48,537 nt of DNA from Bradyrhizobium sp. sGM-13 (GCF_018398875.1 NZ_JAGWDK010000037.1:1-48537); one strand, 5' to 3'. Shown: positions 24,429-33,628, numbered from the stretch's first letter. Made by a program: numbers and translations. The notes: generated from the letters alone by a model not told the origin.

Positions 24429-25907
24429 TCATTCGATAATAAAGCCGGCGCCGCCTGTCGCGCCTGGTACACTGGTGCGCGGAGCGTCGCGGCCTCGCGG
24501 CGGGCTTGCCAACGTGTTCGTCAAGGCGCGCCCCATATCTGAGGGCGGTCCGATGCGGTCGGCGGGGGCGCTCATCCGGTTCGGGTTCGATGCTGGCCGC
24601 ACGATGTAAGGCGTGACAATAATAACGAGCTCCGTCTCCTGCTTCTGAAAGGACGAAGAGCGAAACAGTGCACCGAGAATGGGCAGGTCGCCTAACCAAG
24701 GAAAAGTACTGATATCCGTGCTGAAGTTACGCCTGATTAGCCCGCCTATTACGAAGCTTTGTCCGCTCCCAAGCTCGATAACGGTCTCCGCACGCCTCGT
24801 AGAGAGGGCAGGCACGGCCATACCGTTCACTTTGACCTCACCTACTTTCGAAATCTCGCTGACCTCAGGTTTCACGCGGACATTGATTTGATTGTTGTTA
24901 AGAACAGTCGGGACGAAGTCGAGGCTCACTCCATAGTGACGAAATTCGATCGAAACCTGTCGGTTGTCCTGCATGACCGGAATTGGAAATTCGCCGCCCG
25001 CCAGGAAGCGCGCGGACTCACCGGACATTGCGGTGAGATTCGGTTCAGCCAGTACTGAAGCGAGGTGCTCGCTGGCGAGCGCGTCGAGAACAGCGCCGAC
25101 GTTGATACTACCGGCGCTGAAGCCGATACCTGCCTTGCCGCCGCCGCTAGCCGTGCCGGAACCAGCACCTTTGCCGCTGCTAAAGAAAAAAGTGCCATTC
25201 TGACCCAAAGCGGAGAGGTTGATGCCGAGCTCCTTCATGGCGCTGCGTGAGACCTCCGCTACGCGAACGCTCAGATTGACCTGTAACGATCCGGCGACCT
25301 GAATTTTATTGAAGACCAGCGCACCCGGACCGAGAAACTGCTCTGTGACCCTCACGGCAGTGGCGACGACATCGGCATTGGGAGCCGTACCGTTAAGGAT
25401 CGCGCCGCGGGGGGTATAGCTGACTTGGATCGGATAGTCGCCGACCTGGGCCTTCAGCATGGCACGCAGATCCTCGATCGGGTCCTTGACGATAACACGA
25501 AACTCGGCGAGAGCTTCCCCATTGTCGTTCAAAGCGAACAGGCTGGTCCGTCCTGACTTCTTGCCAAAGACGAAGATGGTCGTGTTCGATGGCGCTTGAT
25601 AATCCGCGATCGTCGGGTCGGCAACAAAGATGCTCGCCGCCGGCCCGGGCAGATGAATTGTCTTGCCGAGCGAGGAGGAAAGGACCAGCGTCCCATTGAT
25701 GCTGCTAGGAGCCGCGCGCGGCGGCCCCCCTCTAGCGTCCCGCGTCGTCTGAGCTGCGGAAGTTAGTGGCGATAGCAAAGCGACCGCGCACAGGAGGTGG
25801 GAAAGAGAAGGACAAACGGCAGACCACAGGGCGCTAGCGACGATCGAGCGTCGATCGCTGCCACCCTCATTATCAAGAGCGATCTTCAAGGTAGTCTTTG
25901 CTTTCAA
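24429..25907 (-). CDS. rhcC2: RhcC2, T3SS outer-membrane secretin of Tad/CpaC type
   Basis: 492 residues with a signal peptide ending near TSAAQ (about residue 52). The N-terminal domain has GKTIHLPGPAASIFVADPTI, followed by FVFGKKSGRTSLFALNDNGE, as in CpaC/RcpA secretins of Tad pili. A BON-like segment with YPIQVSYTPRGAILNGTAPN follows, then the secretin domain (about 230-440) with VRVAEVSRSAMKELGINLSA, HLASVLAEPNLTAMSGESAR and FLAGGEFPIPV. It ends with LPILGALFRSSSFQKQETEL and the VTPYIVRP block. RhcC2 forms the outer-membrane pore together with RhcC1. It is 10 bp downstream of ttsI and followed by y4xK, so the three are probably one unit. Confidence 0.95.
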   Translation of the reverse strand: MKAKTTLKIALDNEGGSDRRSIVASALWSAVCPSLSHLLCAVALLSPLTSAAQTTRDARGGPPRAAPSSINGTLVLSSSLGKTIHLPGPAASIFVADPTIADYQAPSNTTIFVFGKKSGRTSLFALNDNGEALAEFRVIVKDPIEDLRAMLKAQVGDYPIQVSYTPRGAILNGTAPNADVVATAVRVTEQFLGPGALVFNKIQVAGSLQVNLSVRVAEVSRSAMKELGINLSALGQNGTFFFSSGKGAGSGTASGGGKAGIGFSAGSINVGAVLDALASEHLASVLAEPNLTAMSGESARFLAGGEFPIPVMQDNRQVSIEFRHYGVSLDFVPTVLNNNQINVRVKPEVSEISKVGEVKVNGMAVPALSTRRAETVIELGSGQSFVIGGLIRRNFSTDISTFPWLGDLPILGALFRSSSFQKQETELVIIVTPYIVRPASNPNRMSAPADRIGPPSDMGRALTNTLASPPRGRDAPRTSVPGATGGAGFIIE

Positions 25908-25917
25908 GTTCGATCGA

Positions 25918-26607
25918 CTACGCGGCCGATGCCGCGCTGTTCAATTCAAGGATATAGCCGACGCCGCGTGCGGTTGTGATCCGTAGCGTCGCACCAGACT
26001 GATTCAAATGACCGCGCAAGCGATAGATTGCGACTTCAAGTGCATTGGTAGAGACCTCGTTGTCAAACGCATAGAGGCTATCCTCCAGCGACGCGCGTGG
26101 CACGGCGCGGCCTGCGCGGCTGAGCAGATGCTCAAGAATGCACACTTCGCGGCGTGCAATCTTTAGCGGCCGACCACCAACTGAAACTTGCCGGGCGATC
26201 GGATCGAATTTTAGATTGCCAAACACAACGACGGGGGCTGTCATTTGCGTTGATCGCCTCAGAATGGCTCGCATCCGAGCGATGAGTTCATCAGTAGACA
26301 CGGGCTTGGGCAGAAAATCGTCTGCACCACCATTGAAAATGGCGATCCGCCTATCGAGATCATTGCGGCTGCTCATCACCATGGCAGGCATCAAATGTCC
26401 GTCGCGTCTCAACCGCTTCAGCCAGTCCAGGCCGTTTCCATCCGGTAGGGCCAACTCGAGCAGGAGAACGTCGTACTTGGCGTAGTCGAGAGCGGTCGCC
26501 GCCTCATCCAGCGTGCCCGCCACATCAACGGCGAAACCGCAATCCGAGAGCGCTCCTTGCACAGCGCGCGCAAGGTCCGCATCATGATCAACCAGTAGCG
26601 TTCGCAT
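25918..26607 (-). CDS. ttsI: TtsI, atypical response regulator that activates tts boxes
   Basis: 229 residues. The receiver domain (1-118) starts MRTLLVDHDADLA and contains DVLLLELALPDGNGLDWL, where the usual phospho-acceptor Asp is Glu51. The conserved Lys is kept in DDFLPKPVSTDELIARM. The OmpR-type winged helix (about 130-222) has VSVGGRPLKIARREVCILEH and RLRGHLNQSGATLRITTARG. TtsI of rhizobia has Glu at this site and is thought to be active without phosphorylation. It turns on the tts boxes described here. In other rhizobia its own gene is controlled by NodD and a nod box, but I could not find one upstream. Confidence 0.95.
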   Translation of the reverse strand: MRTLLVDHDADLARAVQGALSDCGFAVDVAGTLDEAATALDYAKYDVLLLELALPDGNGLDWLKRLRRDGHLMPAMVMSSRNDLDRRIAIFNGGADDFLPKPVSTDELIARMRAILRRSTQMTAPVVVFGNLKFDPIARQVSVGGRPLKIARREVCILEHLLSRAGRAVPRASLEDSLYAFDNEVSTNALEVAIYRLRGHLNQSGATLRITTARGVGYILELNSAASAA

Positions 26608-26608
26608 T

Positions 26609-26965
26609 TCATTGCCTCTTCATGCCAAAACTACCAAGCAGATCACCGTCGACCATGAAGTCGGGCGAAATTGAGTTCTCCAGCTTCAACGTAAACGTCG
26701 GGAGTCGGTACCGACTAAGAAGAGCAATGTTGCCAACGGCCAACATCGCTCCGCCCATTGAGAGCCGATTAGCAATTTCGGCCGTTTGCTGTGGATCGCA
26801 TGCGTCCTTGACAGTCACCGTGGTCTTGATGTCGGGAACTAGGTCAGAATTAGTCAGAGCATTGAGCGCTGTGGCAGGACCCTCGTGCATCTTCGCGCCA
26901 ATCTCGGCAGTGCTTCCGGTCATCGGCTCGGCGAGCGCATTGCCAGCACGCGCAATCGAAACCAA
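26609..26965 (-). pseudogene. LivK-type periplasmic binding protein remnant directly upstream of ttsI
   Basis: The readable part (from TTG 26965, upstream frame without an ATG) contains PMTGSTAEIGAKMHEGPATA and VKDACDPQQTAEIANRL, then GGAMLAVGN. These are N-terminal motifs of branched-chain amino-acid binding proteins (G-P-M-T-G-x, D-D-A-C-D-P-x-Q-A). After about 75 residues the similarity stops and an unrelated tail ends two bases before the ttsI ATG. A hydrophobic signal-like stretch (AILSCALVSIARAGNALA) precedes it. The most likely reading is a truncated gene fused next to ttsI by rearrangement. Confidence 0.65.
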
Positions 26966-27675
26966 AGCACAAGAGAGAATGGCTGGATTGGCATCCGAAC
27001 TGAACGAGACATTTCGAATCTCCCCATGTTGCCCTGACTCTGCGGTGAGTCTTGATATGCCATCGACCTGTGAGGTCGTTTGGTCATAGCAAATGCAACC
27101 TTGAACGCGTGAAGACAGATCGCACCCCCGCAGCGGGCCGATGCTCTAGATGCCGCTAACATGGGACGAAACAACCAATGCGCCGCGGGCTATGAAAGAT
27201 TGTCTCGGTGGGCGGTGACGTGCATCGGGAGCGCGAGAAAACCCGGCATTTAGACAGATCCAACGCGCCCGCTTGGCTGCGGCCCATCTGGCACACCGAA
27301 GAATGGCGAGTCCGTCCCCGCAGCGGCGTAATCAGGCATGTGGTTCGGGTGGTTCCGCCGCCTGCATTCCACCTCTCGGGACGAACGGCGGCGGATACCG
27401 AACTTGGACTCAACTTCATTTCCCCTCTGACAACGGGAACGCGACGACAGCGAGTACTGCTCTTGAGCTCCTCGTGCTGTTGCAGCCTCAACTTGGCCGG
27501 CGCGGGTACCCCGTCCGGCGCGTAGGCTACGTTGCCAACAGGCTTTCGAGTGGACTGATCGAGGAGCGTGACGGGGTCGAGCGGTGTGGCCCTACGGGTT
27601 GGAGACATTCGCAATTCTTGTTACCTTGTCAGGAAGTGTTGCGCGCGACGCATTGTCGCGACTGGTGTCTGAAAC

Positions 27676-27705
27676 CCTACAATCTGACGCTACGTGCGAT
27701 TCAAG
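27676..27705 (-). repeat. Promoter-like repeat, copy 1 (MerR-operator-like dyad)
   Basis: On the minus strand: CTTGAATCGCACGTAGCGTC, then AGATTGTAGG. It matches the copies at 33629 and 40914 at most positions. The layout is TTGAAT, a long spacer with an ACGnnnCGT dyad, then TGTAGG. The flank reads AACGAGCTCTCGAAGGGACTT upstream, shared in part with copy 2. Confidence 0.65.
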
Positions 27706-27962
27706 TCCCTTCGAGAGCTCGTTGCATGAATATTCTAAAAATCGCAGGCTTGCTGAAGCAGCCACCATGGGAAATTGGATAAAAAGCACCGCGACGCATC
27801 AAAACAGCAAATCATCTTACGCGAACCAGAGGGCCTTCGCTGGCGCCGAGACTCATCATTCGTGGTTATCTGGACGGAAAATCGATGCCTCTCATGCGGG
27901 TTTGAGACATTTCGCGCTTTTTGCTATCTGTCAGGACGTATTGTCGCGAGCTGTGTCGGAAA

Positions 27963-27993
27963 CACTACAATCTTACGCTGCATACGATTTAAG
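27963..27993 (-). repeat. Promoter-like repeat, copy 2 (diverged)
   Basis: On the minus strand: CTTAAATCGTATGCAGCGTA, then AGATTGTAGT. The dyad is damaged (TATGCAGCGTAAG). The upstream flank GAGCTCTCGGAGGA and downstream flank TTTCnGACAC show that it belongs to the same larger duplicated block as copy 1. Confidence 0.55.
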
Positions 27994-29142
27994 TCCTCCG
28001 AGAGCTCGTTGCGTGAAGATAAGCGGCCAACCCCCCTGACGCTCGATTCATACTCTCGTCCGACGTTTGCCGTCTTATATCCGGTGACGTCGTTCGTGCA
28101 CCGACGAAAATTGATAAGCTCCTTCGCATGGGTGAGAGTTGCATCACTTCACCCGAGATAAGCAAGGGGCGCGACGTTTCCTGACAGCTCACCACCATGT
28201 GTCCGAGCTATGGGCTCAATCGGTGCCCGGCATAGTTCTTCATGGCTCGCAACTTGGCGCATTTCCCAAAGCGCGTCGGTTACGCGCTTGACGGTGCGCT
28301 CGTCATCGGTGGCAATTGTCGAGGATCGTGGTTCCGCCCCTAGGCCCGTTCGAGCTGATTCAGGGTCCGGGCTGATTCGGAAGCAGCGGATGTCAGAGCC
28401 AGCCATGAAGGCAGGCCGCCTCTCAAGAAGAGCGGCCAAGGTGCTGCGAGCTCATTAAAGTCATCACAATGAGTTTCTGGCGAGGGTGGTTGCGAACGAT
28501 GGGCGCCACAATGAGGTAGAGTGACACGGGTTTAGGTCCATCGACGCGGGTACAACCAACGGCGCAGCCCGCGCATCGCAGTCGCGCGCGTCCCAGCCCA
28601 GAGATCGGCGGGTCAGAGCGAAAGGCCGCGTTTGTGCCCAAGGGTCCAGTCAACGCTGCCGGGACCGGCTATGCCGCTCACGTAGTTGCTCAATTCGTGC
28701 TCGAGCGAAGGGGCGGGGCACGAGCTGAACCGAGAATGATGCCATCATGGCAAAGCGCCCCGAGGCGATCGACAATCTTCGGCGATAGATCCCCCGCAAT
28801 CTACCCACCTGCATCAGCGGGCAATACGCAAGGCCCATATCCTCGGCGAGACGGCTTCCGGTGTCGAGCTCACGGCGGCGCGGGCGCTCAACCTTGTAGC
28901 CGTGGCGGTGGGCAAGTCCAAGGTCTGCCAGCACATCGATCAGCCGCTCGAGTGCCGCGCGGACCTCGGCAATAAGTAAGTTGAATTTCGCGATCGCCAT
29001 TTCCTTTTATCCAAACTCATATTGCGCAGCGCATTTCCCGTGGGTGCCCCTGGTGCGAGCAAGCCTATGCCGCTGGGTGTGCGGTAAAACTTCCCCCCAT
29101 GCGCCGCCCCGCTGACCCGAGATTGCAGCCCAAGCGCGTTCT

Positions 29143-31356
29143 TCAACCAGCTTCAGGATAAACACGAACGCGTGAGCCGCCGTCCGTTTCCAGCAACTCG
29201 GCCCTGTAAGGCACGCCGCGGATGTTGATATACGTCGGGCGCCCGGCTTCCGGCAAGAGGTGCTCCCCCTCTAGTGCACGGACAAGGTAAGGCGGAAGCC
29301 AGCGTTCGCGGTGCTGCCATCCCCCGCGGATAAGAAACCCAAGATCAGCTATGGGCTGCCGCGATGGCCCAGCTTCATTCATCGGCCTCGCGCGAGGATG
29401 ATGGATGAGACGAACGTCCCTGTGCTCTCCCGGCCCAAACGTGGCCGAGTAATGCTCACCGTTGATCGCGAACTGGCTTGGGCCGAACTGGTTCGGCATG
29501 AGATTGATGTTACTCAGTACATCGATCAGGACGTCCGAGGCCGGTTGGGAGCCGTGGTGCCAACCCTCGCCGACGATAGATCCGATATCCAGCCGCTCCT
29601 GAGGGGCCCCTGATGACCCAACGAACGACGGCGGTCTGGCGAGGTCAGGCGCCGGCACAGAGTGAGCGTCGTCACGCAATTCATCCGGTGTGGGCGGATT
29701 CAAATTAACTAGCGGCTCAAGACCGCCGTAGACGTCTGACGAGGGACGCCTCGCAGATGATAGTGACGAGGGTTCTTGCATCTGCTCTCTAAACCAATCC
29801 CAAGCGCCCGCGCTCGGGGTGGCTGGCGTTGCCGGAAGCTCCTGAAGCGAGCGCGGTTGCGGGCCGCGGTGCGGTGTGAACGAGGATGACGCGGGTTCTT
29901 GCATCTGCTCCCTAAACCAGTCCCAAGCTCCCGCGCTCGGGGTGGCTGGCGTTGCCGGAAGCTCCTGAAGCGAGCTCGGCTGCGGGCCATGGTGCGGTGT
30001 GAATGTGGACGACGCGGGTTCTTGCATCTGATTCCTAAACCAATCCCAAGCTCCCTCGCTCGGGGTAGCTGGCGTTGCGGGAAGCTCCTGCGGCGACCCG
30101 GGCTGCCGAGCGCCTTCCCCGGCGAGCGGACGCGCGCTCTCAGGAGGAGGCAACCCCAGCGCTCTGTTCGCCTCGAGGACTTGCTGGTAGCGCCGAAGCC
30201 TGAGCAAATCGGCGTTAATTTTGGTGTCCGCGGTTTGGTTCCTATACTCCTCAACATCTTGGGCCAGCCCATTGTCATTCAGTCGGCCAGCCATGGCCCC
30301 TTTTTCGCGCGTTTGCAGCCAATCACTCAACCTGGAAAGGCGGCGAGCCTGTCTATCGACAGTCTCCGGCTCAATCCTGCGTGTCGCCTTTTCCGCCGCG
30401 GCCCACATGTCGATGAGGGTTGCGTCTGCCGGATAAGGAGCCGAGCGCCGGATATCGGCTGACAAGGCCTTTCCGGCGCCGACGTCCCGGAGCTTTTTCA
30501 ATGCCGCTTTGATGCGCCCGCTGCGATCCTTCGCATAGGTTTCCACATCATCATCCAACCCAGCTTCCAGCTCAGGGTTGCCAATTCGATCCGCGATTGA
30601 TGGCCTCCTGTTCTGGCTAAGTCGGCCGCTCAAATGGCGCAGATCGGCTATCGCATTTTTGATGGTGCCGTCGCCCAGTACTTTGCCGGTGCCGTCGTCC
30701 CGGGTGACCTTGGCTTTGCTTTTGAAGTCCTCAAACAGCTCCTCGTCCTCCTCAGGGACCCCGCGTGTTCGGCCGGGCTGCTTGGCGTAATCCACGCGAA
30801 ACTTCGTTGAAAAGACCTCTTGCTGAGCCGTGGAGCCGGACGGCTTTTCGCTGCGACTCGTCCCAAACGCCTTTCCGACACCTGACTTGATACGCGACCA
30901 CAGTCCGCGATCCTTGCTGTTCTTCGTCTGAATCGCGGGCTGCTCCTCAGATGGCAAAGTGTAGCGCGCACTGCTGAACAAATCATCCCGCAAATTGGAC
31001 TGCGGCGGTACTTGGGCCGAATCTCGAAAGTGAGCTCGGGGGATGTCTACGCTGTGGCGCGTGCTGCTGAACGAGGTGTCCCTCAGCCGGGAGTGTGGCG
31101 GCATCCGCACCGAACCGCCGAAGTCAGTGCGCCGGAGTCCTCCATCGCCTTTTGCGGGACTCTCATCAGGCGAACTAGACGTTGCGGAGCTCTCATCAGA
31201 CGAGTTGAGTTGTAACTCGTTCATCTGCTGCTCAAAGCTAGCTTGCTCCCTCGTGTTGCCCGATTGCTGCCCCGCGCGCGACTGTTGATAGTACGCTTGT
31301 GCGAATCCTTCCACATCAAAATCAAACAGGTTAAAATTGTTATTCGTTCGCTCCAT
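29143..31356 (-). CDS. Large putative T3SS effector with 41-residue repeats and tandem C-terminal modules
   Basis: 737 residues under a tts box. It is hydrophilic, without signal peptide or membrane span. Order of parts: Ser/Gln-rich N terminus (FNLFDFDVEGFAQAYYQQS, FEQQMNELQLNSSDES), a charged helical middle region (about 200-405), three 41-residue repeats containing WDWFR-QMQEP (about 407-530), and a GLEPLVNLNPPTPDELRDDA segment. Then come two copies of a 60-residue module, IGSIVGEGWHHG...LMP...FAINGEHYSATF and LGFLIRGGWQHR...LLP...INIRGVPYRAEL. The NPPTPxELRDDAHS stretch recalls repeats I remember in NopD/Bel2-5-like effectors, but the C48 protease domain is absent. The coding frame is intact throughout. 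Function unknown. Confidence 0.82.
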   Translation of the reverse strand: MERTNNNFNLFDFDVEGFAQAYYQQSRAGQQSGNTREQASFEQQMNELQLNSSDESSATSSSPDESPAKGDGGLRRTDFGGSVRMPPHSRLRDTSFSSTRHSVDIPRAHFRDSAQVPPQSNLRDDLFSSARYTLPSEEQPAIQTKNSKDRGLWSRIKSGVGKAFGTSRSEKPSGSTAQQEVFSTKFRVDYAKQPGRTRGVPEEDEELFEDFKSKAKVTRDDGTGKVLGDGTIKNAIADLRHLSGRLSQNRRPSIADRIGNPELEAGLDDDVETYAKDRSGRIKAALKKLRDVGAGKALSADIRRSAPYPADATLIDMWAAAEKATRRIEPETVDRQARRLSRLSDWLQTREKGAMAGRLNDNGLAQDVEEYRNQTADTKINADLLRLRRYQQVLEANRALGLPPPESARPLAGEGARQPGSPQELPATPATPSEGAWDWFRNQMQEPASSTFTPHHGPQPSSLQELPATPATPSAGAWDWFREQMQEPASSSFTPHRGPQPRSLQELPATPATPSAGAWDWFREQMQEPSSLSSARRPSSDVYGGLEPLVNLNPPTPDELRDDAHSVPAPDLARPPSFVGSSGAPQERLDIGSIVGEGWHHGSQPASDVLIDVLSNINLMPNQFGPSQFAINGEHYSATFGPGEHRDVRLIHHPRARPMNEAGPSRQPIADLGFLIRGGWQHRERWLPPYLVRALEGEHLLPEAGRPTYINIRGVPYRAELLETDGGSRVRVYPEAG
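29770..30138 (-). repeat. Three tandem 123-bp repeats inside the effector gene
   Basis: Start points at 29770, 29893 and 30016 show an exact 123-bp period (41 codons). Each unit encodes WDWFRxQMQEPxS, a variable SFTPHxGPQPxSLQEL piece, then PATPATPS. Differences are few and mostly silent or conservative, so expansion is recent or under homogenisation. Confidence 0.85.
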
Positions 31357-31580
31357 GGCACCTCACATCCCACAGCAAAGCTCGTATCTGGCGTACGGTA
31401 GGGTGATCGAGTGAAAGCGGTGGAGCCTTCGGCCGAGATTCCGACTGTCGAAGCCTGAAGACAACTGACAACCAACAATCGTTTGCCGCGACCGAGACCG
31501 CTCGCCACGCCCCTCCGATTCCGAGATCAAGCAATCGGGTGTTCATTTACTGATGACGTCGCCGTCTAGATATCGAGGTT

Positions 31581-31617
31581 CTCATGCTAGGAGAGTTACC
31601 TGATGAGAAGCTGACGA
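31581..31617 (-). promoter_or_regulatory. tts box upstream of the large effector
   Basis: Minus strand: ACTCGTCAGCTTCTCATCAG, then GTAACTCTCCTAGCATGAGA. The GTCAGCTTCTC core is intact but the centre reads ATCAG in place of GAAAG. It is about 225 bp upstream of the effector ATG. The extra conserved motif (minus-strand GTCGCCATTAGCTCGT) is at 31633-31648. Confidence 0.8.
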
Positions 31618-31838
31618 GTCTCAGAAGGTCACAACGAGCTAATGGCGACCGCGTTGATTTCTCCAGAACTCTGTCGCGTACTCGCCACGTGATTTTTGGA
31701 CCAAGCCACGCACGATGCCGTCCCGACACGAAGCGGGCAAACAGCCTTGCCAAGCGCTCGGACATTACGTCTGAAAGCAAGACGATCAGACTTGAAGAAT
31801 TCTTGTATCGCGGGAATTCTCCACCTGTGGAGCCCGAC

Positions 31839-32510
31839 TCAAGACGACGGCTGTGGCATCACCATCAATTCGAGATCGCGTAGCATGATGTAGTTCCGCC
31901 GGATCCACTGATGCAACTCGATGGAGGTATCCTTCTCTTTGCGCAGATATCCGGTGAACGAAAAGCTCAGTCGATCGATGTAGGTCTTTAGAAATGCCGG
32001 TAGCGCTGAAAAGCGGAGTACGCGCGCGCCATGCATGGCTTCAGGTAACTCGCCGCGCAGCATGAATTCATTGTGGACGGTGATTAGCGCCCACGGCGGA
32101 ATCCGCCACCGCAGCATCTCATAGCTGCGCGAGGAGGCGCGGTCGGTGCCGGCGACGAATAGGATGACGGGGGCGACACGGCGGCGGAGCGCCTCCTTGA
32201 TGAAGCCGATCTCCTCGCACATCTTGAAGAATTCATCAAAGGCATGGAAGCCGAGGTCGATTACCTTGGCCACCCGGTCGTGCAGGATAAGCCGGTCCAT
32301 CAGCTGCATCTTGCCGTAGGTGTCGATCACATCCGCCGTCTCAGTGATGTTAGGCAGGTAATCGACCAGTGACGGCTCCTTCAGGTTGATGTCGAACGAG
32401 AGCGCAGTGCCGTTCTTCAGCAGCGAGAACTCGCTCATGAGGCGAGAGACGAGGGTATTGCCGACCTGCGGGATAGGAGAGCAGATGATGTAAACGGGCG
32501 TGGCTAACAT
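31839..32510 (-). CDS. P-loop-like protein with altered Walker A, ParA-like paralogue
   Basis: Start set at ATG 32510 (223 residues). It begins MLATPVYIICSPIPQVGNTL, where a SIMIBI-type P-loop would read ...GKT. Here the Lys is Asn (QVGNT), so ATP hydrolysis is doubtful. SFDINLKEPSLVDYLPN and the DGxxxFDEFFKMCEEIGF region follow the fold of ParA-like proteins. VAPVILFVAGTDRASSRSYE and WALITVHNEF continue it, and the C terminus carries YIDRLSFSFTGYLRKEKDTS. It lies downstream of the broken ParA-like gene on the same strand. I do not know its function. Role in partition or polar positioning is only suggested by fold. Confidence 0.6.
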   Translation of the reverse strand: MLATPVYIICSPIPQVGNTLVSRLMSEFSLLKNGTALSFDINLKEPSLVDYLPNITETADVIDTYGKMQLMDRLILHDRVAKVIDLGFHAFDEFFKMCEEIGFIKEALRRRVAPVILFVAGTDRASSRSYEMLRWRIPPWALITVHNEFMLRGELPEAMHGARVLRFSALPAFLKTYIDRLSFSFTGYLRKEKDTSIELHQWIRRNYIMLRDLELMVMPQPSS

Positions 32511-32570
32511 TGCCAGTAATATCAAGCTAACTTCGTATGTGGTTCAGTCCTTCAATCGCCGAACGAGCGA

Positions 32571-33319
32571 CTATTTTTCGCCGCCGCGGGTCAGTGACTT
32601 GGCGCCGGCCAAGTCGGTCAAGTTAATGCGATCATATTCGCGCCAGACATTCGCGAGCCAGTGCCGAACATAGCCGCGCAGCACGAAGGAGTGGTTCGCG
32701 GCATCGTCGTGCCGATCCTTGTTGGCTACGAAGTTGACGAACGGGACGGAAGCAACTTCGACCTGCTCATAGGCCATCTCGTTGAGCTTAGGGATCGTCA
32801 GCTCGGTCGCGTTCTTGATACGGTGGTATAGGAGTTGTAGGTCGACTCGTCCCACTGGAAGAATTGAGTGTCGTTGATGAAGTTCTTGAACAGAAAATAC
32901 ATTGCACCAGTCATGGAACTGGCGGTCTCGGCGATCTCGTCCCGGGAAGCGATGGATGATCCCAAGATGTGGAATACGGCAAAGGTGATCTGGCCGGACC
33001 GCGCGGCATCCAAAAAGCCGATGTCGCGCAAGGATGCCAGCGCCGGAGACAGCAAGCCTGCGCGGGCGTCGATCACCGTGATGGATAACCCTGAGTTAAG
33101 TGTGTCGAAGATCTTCATCTGATCCGCAGTCGTGGTCATGTCGACGATCTCGGTCATCTCGGGATGGAAGCGCTTCAACGTTCCTCGCGGCGACTCAGTA
33201 TCGAATGCGCGTGTCTGCACGTTATTGGTATTGAAATAGTCCAGAAGCGTTCGGGATACGGTCGTTTTGCCAACCCCACCCTTGTCCGCACCCACCACAA
33301 TCACAACTGGCTTTGTCAC
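32571..33319 (-). pseudogene. ParA/MipZ-like ATPase, frameshifted
   Basis: The first frame starts at ATG 33319 with the deviant Walker A motif GADKGGVGKTTVSRTLLDYF and continues through ITVIDARAGLLSPALASLRD to about 32830. The reading then moves to another frame, HRIKNATELTIPKLNEMAYE and VEVASVPFVNFVANKDRHDD, to the stop at 32571. The two parts fit as one ParA-type protein of about 248 residues interrupted by a single-base indel near 32825-32850. A sequencing error is an alternative. Without the shift it would pair with the P-loop-like gene downstream. Confidence 0.68.
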
Positions 33320-33628
33320 GGAATCCCCTTAAAGCACTCGCTACCGCCGACCGCGACGTGTGCAATCAGCAAATCTCTGCTTTGGATGCGAAGATGGCAG
33401 AAACAAGGGATAGTGGAATCTTTGACGCGTCACCAACGCGTGGTGGGGATTTCTTGATGCGAGGCCATCAGTGACGGTGGGATACGGACGACTAGTTGCT
33501 GTGTGCGGTGTTCCACGTCAGGTTTGTGAACATGCGAACGAGCCGTTCTCGGAAAAAGCCGACTGCGGCGATTATGACCGCGACCACCATCAGCGGTACA
33601 TCGCCGTATATAGATGAGCATCAAACAG

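Larger units (their letters stand above)
26966..29142. other. Degenerate 2.2-kb stretch upstream of ttsI
   Basis: No intact gene is recognised. It holds two diverged copies of a repeat (about 27600-27740 and 27913-28025), each with a MerR-type operator-like motif. Open frames such as 28149-28439 and 28650-29000 (minus) lack recognisable motifs. I searched for a nod box before ttsI and saw no convincing match. Confidence 0.5.

Noticed and set aside
26600..27600. Possible nod box before ttsI
   Set aside because: Searched by eye for the ATC...GATG and ATCnAAACAATC patterns; only scattered partial matches.
29899..30462. Plus-strand open frame opposite the large effector
   Set aside because: Arg/Leu-rich translation of the repeat region with no start signal; the minus-strand gene explains it.
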